DNA from: Verrucomicrobia bacterium UBA3214
Lineage (GTDB): Bacteria; Verrucomicrobiota; Kiritimatiellia; RFP12; UBA1067
Assembly (NCBI GenBank): GCA_002363575.1
Contig: DEWI01000014.1
Coordinates: 1-22,538 of the forward strand
DNA: 22,538 nt
Direction of reading: 5' to 3'
Shown piece after piece: positions 14,905-21,448 of this stretch. Position numbers and translations under genes: made by a program. The notes under the pieces were generated by a model that had not been told where the DNA came from, searched no databases, and saw only the letters and a program-made list of their open reading frames with translations. Position 1 is the first letter of the stretch; each line of letters starts with the position of its first letter.

Positions 14905-16422
14905 ATGCAAACTCTATATCTATACGGGCCGCCGGCGTGCGGGAAATCCACGCTCGCGAAAAAGCTCTCGCGCGACTTCGCGCGCCGCGCCGTCGATCTC
15001 GACGAAGCGATCGTGGAAAAGACGGGAATGCCGATCTCGCGCTTCTTCGCAGAACGCGGCGAGCGCGCGTTCCGCGAACTGGAGTCCGCCGTGCTGAGGG
15101 AGACGAAAGCGGATATAGTCGCGCTCGGCGGCGGCACGCTCCTCGATCCGGGCAATCGCGAATTCGCCGAACGGAACGGCTTTGTCGCCGTCCTCGATGT
15201 CGATGAAGGAGAGATCGCGCGGCGCATCGCGCTCGCGAAAGGCACGCGGCCGCTTGGCGACAAGGCGGCGGAGCGCCGCGCGCACTACGCCTCCTTCCGG
15301 CATCACGCCGGCGCGGATACGCGCATCATGCTGCCCGCGCGGCTCTCAGGAGAGACGGCGGTGCCCGTCTCGAAGAGCCACATGCACCGGCTGGCCATCG
15401 CCTCGTTCCTCGCGGGCGCGGAGCCGCCGCCCGCCGCGCCCGGAGAATGCGACGACATAGCGGCGACGCGCCGCTGCCTCGCCGCGCTCGCGGCAGCGAA
15501 AGCCGCCGGCGGGCGCGCCGTGCTGGATTGCGGGGAGAGCGGCTCGACCTTGCGCTTCCTCGCACCTGTCGCGGCGGCGCTGGGCGTGGATGCGCAGTAC
15601 ATCCGGCGCGGACGACTGGCGAAGCGCCCGATGCTCGACTTCTCGGACCTCGCGCCAGGCCGCCACGAGCTTGCGGGCAATGTATCTTCACAATTCGCGA
15701 CGGGGCTGATATTCGCGCTGCCGCTGCTCGCGGGCGATTCGGAAATCGTGTTCTCGTCGCCGCTGGAATCTCGCGGCTACGTGGATATGACGCTCGACGT
15801 CGTGCGCGCCTTCGGAGTGCGCATCGACGAAACGCCAAGCGGCTTCGCAATCCCCGGGAACCAGCACTTCCGCGCCCCGCGCGGCGGCGTGCATCCCGAA
15901 GGCGACTGGAGCGCGGCGGCCTTCTGGTTCGCCGCGAACGCCCTCGGCGCGTCCATCGCCGTTTCCAACGTCAGCGAAAATTCCCGCCAGCCGGACCGCG
16001 CGATACGCGAGCTGGCAGAGCGCGCCGCATCGCCCGAAGGCGCGACGATCGACATTTCGCAATGCCCCGATCTTTATCCCGCGCTCGCCGCCGTCGCCGC
16101 GGCGACGCCCGGGCGCACGCGCTTCATCAACGCCGCGCGCCTGCGCATCAAGGAGTCCGACAGGATAGCCGCGATGGAAAAGGTGGCCGCGGCGCTTGGC
16201 GCGGGCGCCTCTTCAACGGCCGGCGAAACCGTGATCGAAGGCTCGGGCGCGGCGCTCGCACCATGCGAAATCGATTCCGCCGGCGACCACAGGATCGCCA
16301 TGGCGGCGGCGATAGCATCGACGCGCGCGGCGGGGCCGGTCATGATCCACCGCGCTTCCTGCGTAGCAAAGAGCTACCCGGAATTCTTCGAGACTTTCGC
16401 TTCCCTCGCGGCGCACTCGTGA
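14905..16422 (+). CDS. aroK-aroA: Bifunctional shikimate kinase / EPSP synthase fusion
   Basis: One 505-residue chain covers steps 5 and 6 of the shikimate pathway: shikimate phosphorylation, then addition of enolpyruvate from PEP. Residues 1 to about 138 are shikimate kinase: Walker A GPPACGKST (8-16), DLDEA (31-35), FRELE (56-60), GGG (75-77) and lid GTRPLGDKA (113-121). Residues about 140-505 are EPSP synthase: SKSHMHR (Lys157, Arg162), CGESGSTLRFL (209-219), Arg241, SSQ (261-263), Asp389, KESDR (416-420, Glu417), DHRIAM (461-466) and Lys489. All catalytic positions I can place are present. There is almost no linker, and the EPSP part (about 365 residues) is shorter than the usual 420-430. 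PVSKS replaces the common PGSKS. No ribosome-binding site is evident before the ATG. Confidence 0.95.
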   Translation: MQTLYLYGPPACGKSTLAKKLSRDFARRAVDLDEAIVEKTGMPISRFFAERGERAFRELESAVLRETKADIVALGGGTLLDPGNREFAERNGFVAVLDVDEGEIARRIALAKGTRPLGDKAAERRAHYASFRHHAGADTRIMLPARLSGETAVPVSKSHMHRLAIASFLAGAEPPPAAPGECDDIAATRRCLAALAAAKAAGGRAVLDCGESGSTLRFLAPVAAALGVDAQYIRRGRLAKRPMLDFSDLAPGRHELAGNVSSQFATGLIFALPLLAGDSEIVFSSPLESRGYVDMTLDVVRAFGVRIDETPSGFAIPGNQHFRAPRGGVHPEGDWSAAAFWFAANALGASIAVSNVSENSRQPDRAIRELAERAASPEGATIDISQCPDLYPALAAVAAATPGRTRFINAARLRIKESDRIAAMEKVAAALGAGASSTAGETVIEGSGAALAPCEIDSAGDHRIAMAAAIASTRAAGPVMIHRASCVAKSYPEFFETFASLAAHS

Positions 16423-16443
16423 AGCGCGCCGCACGGGAAGCGG

Positions 16444-17193
16444 CTAGATGCGCGCGGCATCGCGGACGACGAGGCCGGCGAGCGTGAAGCCGAATATGGC
16501 CGTGACATGCGCAAGCGAGCCGTTCGCGCGCGAGCCGTCCGCAGGGGGCAAGGCGTTTTCGCGGTTCTCCGGACTCCAGACGCAGGTGAAATCGCGCTCG
16601 GGCATGCCGCCGGATTTGCGGAAAATCCGCCTGAGCGCGCGCGCCAGCGGATCGCCGGCGACCTTGCGGAAAAGCCCGGCGCCGACGGCGCACGGATCCA
16701 CCTTGCGCGCCGCGCCCATGGAGGAAAAAAGCTTTAGCGACGGGATCGAAAGCGCATGGCGGATCAGCGCCGCCTTGCTCTCCAGCGAATCGATCGCGTC
16801 GATCGCGTAATCGAAGTCCTCGAGCTTGAAGGAAGCCGCGTTCGCAGGGCTGTAGAATTCTTCGCGCACGTCGAGGCGGATGGCAGGCGAGATTTCGCGC
16901 AGGCGCTCCGCCAGGACTTCGACTTTGGCGCGCCCGAGCGTCGCAGTCGTCGCCATGACCTGGCGATTGATGTTGCTGGCGGCCACCTTGTCGAAATCCA
17001 CCAGCATCAGCATGCCGGCGCCGCTGCGCGCCAGCGCCTCCGCGCACCATCCGCCGACGCCGCCAAGCCCGAAAATCGCCACTCGCGCGTTCCGCAGCGA
17101 AGCCATCGCGTCTTCGCCCAGCAGCATCCGCGCGCGCGTCAGGCTTTCCGCGCGCACCTCGTCCTGCGAGAGAGCCGGCATGGCTAGGCTCAC
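16444..17193 (-). CDS. tcdA: tRNA threonylcarbamoyladenosine dehydratase
   Basis: ATP-dependent E1-like enzyme that cyclises t6A37 of tRNA to ct6A, in the cytoplasm. The 249-residue product has GLGGVGGW (42-49), DFDKVAASNINRQ (66-78) with the conserved Arg77 that contacts ATP, and the IDAIDSLESKAALI segment (131-144) typical of the TcdA/MoeB superfamily. No ubiquitin-like partner gene is nearby, and the length fits TcdA better than MoeB or ThiF. The GTG at 17193 overlaps the stop of the preceding gene (ATGTGA); an ATG at 17181, four codons later, is an alternative. The gene is the last of the minus-strand T3SS-like operon, an unexpected place for a tRNA-modification enzyme, and it converges on aroK-aroA with only 21 bases between stop codons. 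Confidence 0.93.
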   Translation of the reverse strand: MSLAMPALSQDEVRAESLTRARMLLGEDAMASLRNARVAIFGLGGVGGWCAEALARSGAGMLMLVDFDKVAASNINRQVMATTATLGRAKVEVLAERLREISPAIRLDVREEFYSPANAASFKLEDFDYAIDAIDSLESKAALIRHALSIPSLKLFSSMGAARKVDPCAVGAGLFRKVAGDPLARALRRIFRKSGGMPERDFTCVWSPENRENALPPADGSRANGSLAHVTAIFGFTLAGLVVRDAARI

Positions 17194-17804
17194 ATGTTGT
17201 TCACGTTGCCGATGAGGACGGTGTTGAACGACTTGAGAATATTGGAAATCATGTCGTAGGACTGGTCGCGCTTGGCGGTGAGCGACTGCAGCTCGATCAT
17301 CTTCTGCTGGCTGAACGAGTTCTTCTCGTCCATCTTCGCTTCGAGGCGCGAGATGAATTCATCGTACGAAAGCTGCGAAGAGGACGGCGTGCCCCAGATG
17401 ACAACCTGATTGCCGGGAAGCGACAGGCCGACGTCGCTCATCGTCAGGAAATCCTTATACGTCTTGCCCTTGTACTGGCCGCTGGAAATAGTGTGCGAGG
17501 AAAGATTGTACGTCGCAGTCGAAGTTTGCGAGCCCGCCCAATCGACGATCTTCGTCTCGATCTCCGAAAGCGCCTCGAGCGTCGCCGTGGTGTTGTTCAT
17601 CGTATTCATCAGCGAGATGATGTCGCTCTCGAGCTTGGCGGCGCGCTCCAGGCAAATCGCCATGACGAGCTGGCCGATGGAAAGCGGCCGCGTCGCCCCT
17701 GTCGCGTCCGTGACGCCATCAACATAATATATGTTGGCGGTGAGGCGCCTGCCGTTTTCCGGGCTGCGCATCGAAAGGTCTATTGTATCTACAGAGTATG
17801 ACAT
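17190..17804 (-). CDS. EspA-like T3SS filament/tip candidate, paralogue 4
   Basis: The 204-residue product has no signal peptide, as expected for a T3SS-exported protein. It has a beta-like N terminus (1-38), a first helix LSIGQLVMAICLERAAKLES (41-60) continuing to IVDWAG (86-91), a Thr/Ser/Gly-rich middle (about 92-145), and a C-terminal helix with the family motif ELQSLTAKRDQSYDMISNIL (171-190), ending in NVNNM. The first helix is closely similar to that of the gene at 17827-18336, and the C-terminal motif is shared by all four. The two-helix, variable-middle layout is that of EspA/SseB-type filament proteins; this is inference from layout, not from a search. GGAG lies 12 bases before the ATG. 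It follows paralogue 3 by 22 bases and overlaps tcdA. Confidence 0.6.
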   Translation of the reverse strand: MSYSVDTIDLSMRSPENGRRLTANIYYVDGVTDATGATRPLSIGQLVMAICLERAAKLESDIISLMNTMNNTTATLEALSEIETKIVDWAGSQTSTATYNLSSHTISSGQYKGKTYKDFLTMSDVGLSLPGNQVVIWGTPSSSQLSYDEFISRLEAKMDEKNSFSQQKMIELQSLTAKRDQSYDMISNILKSFNTVLIGNVNNM

Positions 17805-17826
17805 GGCGGGAAGTTCTCCAAGGTGG

Positions 17827-18336
17827 TTAGAAATTCTGTGCGTCCTGGGTCATGGACTGTGCGAGCGTGCGCGCGACGCCGGAGCCGGTCGAATACGCGA
17901 CGTCGCGGCGGTTGACGAGCGTCTGGAGGTCGATCATGTTCTGCTGCTGGAGCTGCGAGAGGCTGCCGATCTTGTCTTGAAGCGCGGCGGCCGCGCGCAT
18001 GCGCTTGTCGTAGCTGTCTATGTTGTCCGGGAGCGCGCTCGACGGTATGCCCAGGCTGGCGACGAGGAAATTGCGCGCCGCCGACCAGTTGGCCGAGCCA
18101 TCGACGATCTTCTGGAGCCAGTCTGCGGCCTCGTCTAGAGTCTGGTTCTTGGACGCGATCATATTCATCTTTATGACGCTCTGGGCCTCGCTCGCGGCGG
18201 CGGCGCGCAGGCAGACGGCCTGCATGAGCTGCGAGAGCGTGAGATTGGAAGCGTAGTCGTAAGAATACAGATTGATCGATTCGCTCCCTTGCGGAGCGTA
18301 GCGATTCACTGCGATCTCTACGGTGTACATCGCCAT
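17827..18336 (-). CDS. EspA-like T3SS filament/tip candidate, paralogue 3
   Basis: The 169-residue product is the shortest of the four. It has an N-terminal segment with alternating hydrophobics (YTVEIAVNRYA), a first helix LTLSQLMQAVCLRAAAASEA (32-51) running to WLQKIVDGSANW (73-84), a short middle, and a C-terminal helix containing NMIDLQTLVNRRDVAYSTGS (133-152). Its helices align with paralogue 4: LSQLMQAVCLRAA against IGQLVMAICLERAA, and QTLVNRRDVAY against QSLTAKRDQSY. The middle domain present in paralogue 4 is mostly missing. GGGAG lies 8 bases before the ATG at 18336. There is no signal peptide or Cys pair. It lies 14 bases after paralogue 2. A structural role as a T3SS tip or filament subunit is inferred from the layout and neighbours. 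Confidence 0.6.
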   Translation of the reverse strand: MAMYTVEIAVNRYAPQGSESINLYSYDYASNLTLSQLMQAVCLRAAAASEAQSVIKMNMIASKNQTLDEAADWLQKIVDGSANWSAARNFLVASLGIPSSALPDNIDSYDKRMRAAAALQDKIGSLSQLQQQNMIDLQTLVNRRDVAYSTGSGVARTLAQSMTQDAQNF

Positions 18337-18350
18337 AGCCGCGTCTCCCT

Positions 18351-18887
18351 TTACAGATTCTTGATGAGGTTGGCGCGCGTATCGCTGATGGCCGTCATCA
18401 GGTTGGTGGCCGTCGAATAGGATTCATCGCGGCGATCCACGATGGATTGCAGGCGCGTCATATCCGCCTGCGCCTTGTTGTTGAGGCTGTCGATCGCCGA
18501 TTTCACCTTCTGGATGTGGAAGGTGAGCCAGCGCTTGGTATCGTTTTTCGGGGTGGGGCGGTCGCCGTAGAACTTTTGGCATATATCGCACGTTTCATCC
18601 TTCAGCGTGTAGTTGCAGGAGGTGTTGCCTCCCGCATCGCTTGGCAGCGTCGCCTCCGCGGCCGTCAGGTCGGCGAGCGCGGAGCCGAGCTTCTCGAGAT
18701 CGGTGTTGCGCTGGCGCATGCGCGCGGACATAGGAGCGACTTCGCCTTCGACGGCGACGGCGCGCGACTCGCTGATCTCCACCATGAGGTCCTGGAAATC
18801 GACGGCCTTGCCGTTGATCTTGTAGTCGCTGAAAGTGACGTTCTTGCCCCAGTTCTGGCTGAGCTGCACGTTATTGGATTCTATCAT
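18351..18887 (-). CDS. EspA-like T3SS filament/tip candidate, paralogue 2 (Cys-containing)
   Basis: The 178-residue product has an N-terminal beta-like part (VTFSDYKINGKAV), a helix from FQDLMVEISESRAVAVEGEV (31-50) to about 80, a middle loop, and a C-terminal helix with DMTRLQSIVDRRDESYSTAT (142-161) ending IKNL. The loop carries three cysteines, C91, C100 and C103 (C-x8-C-x2-C), which the other three paralogues do not have there; they could form a disulfide or bind metal after export. GGAGG lies about 8 bases before the ATG at 18887. It starts 23 bases after paralogue 1. The C-terminal L-Q-S-I-x3-R-D-x-S-Y-S-T motif makes membership of the family clear; the export and filament role is inferred. 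Confidence 0.6.
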   Translation of the reverse strand: MIESNNVQLSQNWGKNVTFSDYKINGKAVDFQDLMVEISESRAVAVEGEVAPMSARMRQRNTDLEKLGSALADLTAAEATLPSDAGGNTSCNYTLKDETCDICQKFYGDRPTPKNDTKRWLTFHIQKVKSAIDSLNNKAQADMTRLQSIVDRRDESYSTATNLMTAISDTRANLIKNL

Positions 18888-18910
18888 GTCCCTGCCCTCC
18901 GGTAGCGATG

Positions 18911-19483
18911 CTACGAGATGTTCGAAATCGTGTTGCCTGCGGCGTTGAGAGCCTTGCGCACTATCTTCGCGGCCGTGGAAAACGCATTGTCGCGCTTGCT
19001 CATAAGGCTCTGCAGCGAAACTATGTCCTGCTGGAGATTGTTGTCCTCTACATCCATGGCGTACTGCAGGTCGCTCTGCGCGCGCATCGCGTTGTCGCGC
19101 CTCATGTACGCCTGTTTTTTGTTGTTGTCCACGCCGACCGGTATGTTAATGCCGTATTTCTTGAGTTCCTCCGCGGCACTGTAGAGCCTGTCGGACCAGG
19201 CGGAAGTGTCGCTCGGCTCCTGGTTCTTCGTCTTCATGTCGGCGATGGCCTGCGAGACCGTGGCGAGCGCAGTGCCGATCGCATCCACCTTGCGCTGCCG
19301 CGCCTTGACTACTTCCGCGACGGCGCTCTGAGCCTTTTCCACCGTCGTTGCTTCGCGGAACGAAGCGGAGACGAGCGCGGCGGCATAGTCGCGCCCTGCC
19401 TCGCCATCGACGGAATAGTCATACTGCTTCACGCCATAGACGGAAGCGCCGGCGATCTCGTTTTGTACTACGAAGCTGGACAT
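18911..19483 (-). CDS. EspA-like T3SS filament/tip candidate, paralogue 1
   Basis: 190 residues from the ATG at 19483; an in-frame TTG at 19504 would add seven. Neither has a ribosome-binding site that I can see, unlike paralogues 2 and 3, so the start is uncertain. An N-terminal beta-like part (VYGVKQYDYSVDGE) is followed by a long helix (about 32-85, with EATTVEKAQSAVAEVVKARQ) and a middle with SDRLYSAAEELKKYGI. The C-terminal helix contains IVSLQSLMSKRDNAFSTAAK (154-173) and ends TISNIS. It is the first of the four small genes, 133 bases after the SctB-like gene, a gap holding a stem-loop. It lacks a signal peptide. It is the most helical of the set; an alternative role as a chaperone-like partner cannot be excluded. 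Confidence 0.55.
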   Translation of the reverse strand: MSSFVVQNEIAGASVYGVKQYDYSVDGEAGRDYAAALVSASFREATTVEKAQSAVAEVVKARQRKVDAIGTALATVSQAIADMKTKNQEPSDTSAWSDRLYSAAEELKKYGINIPVGVDNNKKQAYMRRDNAMRAQSDLQYAMDVEDNNLQQDIVSLQSLMSKRDNAFSTAAKIVRKALNAAGNTISNIS

Positions 19484-19551
19484 GGCTGTGCGGGCTGTGG
19501 TCAATATTTATTATTGCCGGAGGCGCGTTCCACCGCAGAAACCCCGCGGGA

Positions 19552-19577
19552 GGGAGGCCGGGCTTTTCAAGTCCGGC
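19552..19577 (-). other. Stem-loop in the gap between the SctB-like gene and paralogue 1
   Basis: On the minus strand GCCGGACTT (19577-19569) and AAGCCCGGC (19565-19557) form a 9-bp stem with one A-C mismatch and a GAA loop; flanking GGAG/CTCC can extend it across an internal loop. No T-run follows, so it looks more like an mRNA-processing or stability element than a terminator. Confidence 0.35.
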
Positions 19578-19616
19578 GCTGCCTCCTGCAGGAATCCTGC
19601 GATGGACGGCGCGCGG

Positions 19617-21332
19617 TCATGCCTGGATCGCGTCGCGCATCGACTGGTTTTCCGCGGCGATGACTGCGGCCATCAACTCGACGGCGCGGTTGAGGTTGGT
19701 CTGCGCCTGGTTGAAGAGGTCCTTGGTCTGGTCGAGCATTTCCTGCTGTTCCTGCTCCTCGGAGCGCGCGCGGGTGGATTCGGCCTGCAGCATGGTGAAG
19801 AGGCTCTGGGTGCCGCTCTGGAGCATGCCGCCGACGGCGGTGTTGATCGCATTCACGCCGGTGAGGACTTCGATGCGGCGCAGTGCGCCGCGGTAGTCCT
19901 CGTTGGACTCGAGGGCCTTTCCGGCCATCTGGGCTTCCATGCGGGCGCTGGAGAGGTCGTTCTTGTAGTCGGCGTCGGTGGTGAGTCCGTTGGGATTATC
20001 GACGGCCAGCTCCTTGTTGACGTAGGCGTGAGCCATCTTCATTTCGTTGCGCGCGGCATCGACATTGTTGGCCTGTCCGTCCGCCCTGAGCGCGACTTCG
20101 GCGTCGAACTTCGCGGAGTAGGCGTCCGCGGCGTTCTGGAGGGCGCTGCGGTAGTTGAGGCGTGCGGTCTCGAAATCCCTCTTGGCGTCGTTGCGCGAGG
20201 TGCGTGCGTTCTGCTCGGCGAGCTCCTTCTGGGAAGCGATGTCGGAGGCCTGGTGGTGGGCCGTCTTGGCTTCGGCGAGCGTGTTTTCCGCGTCGATGGC
20301 CTGGTCGTATTTCGCGAGCACCTGCTGGTCGGGATTCTGGTTGCTGTCAAGGTAGGTCTGCTTCGCTTCCGCGGCGGAAACGCCTTCGCCGATGCCGAGC
20401 TCGTTGCGCAGGTTGTTGACGTTGGTCTGCGCTTGCTGCTCGGCGACCATCTTCGCTTCGACATCGTTGCGCGCCTGGACAGTCTCGCCCTTGGCTTTGT
20501 CGAGCGCCTGCTGGCGGTCGTTGAGCTTCGTCTGGGCGGCTTCGAACTCCGCCTTCGGCTCTGCGACCTTGGCGTTGATATCGGCCTTGATGGTGTTGGC
20601 GGTCTCTGCGCCGACGGCGGCTTCGGCGGAGCCGAGCTGCATATCGGCATGTGCGACGGAATCGGCCTTCTGGAGCATGGAAATCTTCGTCTGCGCCGTT
20701 TCTAGGCCGGAGTTTTTCTGCGCGCTCATCTGGTTGCCGTATGCCTTGGCCTGCCCGACCATGACGCCGATGGAGACGGCGGCGGAAACCACGCCGCACG
20801 TCACGCCGACGATCAAGCCCGTCATCGCGGCGGCGCGCTGCTGGTCTGCCTGCGCCTGGATGGAGTGCTGGATCATCAAGTTCTCGGAAGAACGAAGCTC
20901 GCGGGCGGCATCGCGCTGCTTCTGCGCGACTTCGACGAGCAAGGCCATGAGCTTGTAGAGGTCGAACATGACCGACGACTTGGTCGTCGCGGAGTTCTGC
21001 GTGGCGCCGAGCGCTGCGCTGGCCTCGTTGTAAAGCTTGACGATGGTGTCCTTGAGCTGCGAAATTTCCTCGTCGCTGAGCGTGAGCGAGACATCGCCAA
21101 GCTTAGCGACGAGCGATTCGATGCTGCCCTGGGTTACTTCCGCAGGCAGTTCGAGGTCGTCGGGGATGGCGACGGTGACGGTGCGCGACTGACCGTTTTC
21201 CACGACCGTGAACGAGAGGTTGCGGTTCGTTTCGGAGACGGCGCCCGCCTCGCCGGCCTTTGTGCCCTGCACCTGGTTCAGCAGGGTTTCCCAGCTGATT
21301 GCGCTGGGATTGTTGTTTACAGAGATAGACAT
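19617..21332 (-). CDS. SctB-like translocator candidate with long coiled-coil insertion
   Basis: 571 residues, no signal peptide. Residues 1-110 are polar with a Val/Thr-rich beta part. Residues 120-168 form an amphipathic helix (LYKLMALLVEVAQKQRDAARELR). About 169-193 is the only strong membrane segment (MTGLIVGVTCGVVSAAVSIGVMVG). About 205-480 is an Ala/Gln/Glu/Lys-rich coiled coil, and 525-571 is a C-terminal amphipathic helix (LFNQAQTNLNRAVELMAAVI). One membrane segment after an amphipathic helix, plus a C-terminal amphipathic helix, is the plan of small T3SS translocators (YopD/EspB/SipC), which are usually 300-400 residues; here some 270 extra coiled-coil residues are inserted. AAAGGA lies 8 bases before the ATG at 21332. 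It lies downstream of the SctE-like gene. A general coiled-coil effector or membrane protein is the alternative. Confidence 0.6.
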   Translation of the reverse strand: MSISVNNNPSAISWETLLNQVQGTKAGEAGAVSETNRNLSFTVVENGQSRTVTVAIPDDLELPAEVTQGSIESLVAKLGDVSLTLSDEEISQLKDTIVKLYNEASAALGATQNSATTKSSVMFDLYKLMALLVEVAQKQRDAARELRSSENLMIQHSIQAQADQQRAAAMTGLIVGVTCGVVSAAVSIGVMVGQAKAYGNQMSAQKNSGLETAQTKISMLQKADSVAHADMQLGSAEAAVGAETANTIKADINAKVAEPKAEFEAAQTKLNDRQQALDKAKGETVQARNDVEAKMVAEQQAQTNVNNLRNELGIGEGVSAAEAKQTYLDSNQNPDQQVLAKYDQAIDAENTLAEAKTAHHQASDIASQKELAEQNARTSRNDAKRDFETARLNYRSALQNAADAYSAKFDAEVALRADGQANNVDAARNEMKMAHAYVNKELAVDNPNGLTTDADYKNDLSSARMEAQMAGKALESNEDYRGALRRIEVLTGVNAINTAVGGMLQSGTQSLFTMLQAESTRARSEEQEQQEMLDQTKDLFNQAQTNLNRAVELMAAVIAAENQSMRDAIQA

Positions 21333-21405
21333 TGTTCAAATCCTTTCATTGGCCGGCACGCCGGCGCTTTGGCTTTTCTTCGCGCCCGCCGCCGCGCGCC
21401 TGGTT

Positions 21406-21425
21406 CCCGGCGGGCTTCCGCCGGG
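21406..21425 (-). other. Perfect 8-bp hairpin between the two translocator genes
   Basis: CCCGGCGG (21406-21413) and CCGCCGGG (21418-21425) are perfect inverted repeats with a 4-base loop, 24 bases after the SctE-like stop codon in the direction of transcription. There is no T-run on the minus strand, so it may partly attenuate transcription or protect the upstream message. Confidence 0.45.
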
Positions 21426-21448
21426 GGCTGCGCAGGCGCGGCGCATCG

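Noticed and set aside
13415..15097. A 560-codon frame overlapping the COG3014-type gene and the start of the aroK-aroA fusion
   Set aside because: Shadow in another frame; both overlapped genes have clear family motifs.
16428..16444. A possible bidirectional terminator (GCCGC / GCGGC) between aroK-aroA and tcdA
   Set aside because: Only a 5-bp stem with a 7-base loop and no T-run on either strand; too weak to call in GC-rich DNA.
16444..17193. MoeB/ThiF-type activating enzyme instead of TcdA
   Set aside because: The length, N-terminal pattern and absence of a neighbouring ubiquitin-like partner (MoaD/ThiS) fit TcdA better.
19482..20705. A 407-codon Val/Gly/Leu-rich frame on the plus strand opposite the SctB-like gene
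   Set aside because: Its composition is what results from reading an Ala/Gln/Glu coiled-coil gene on the opposite strand; apparent hydrophobic stretches are not evidence of a membrane protein.
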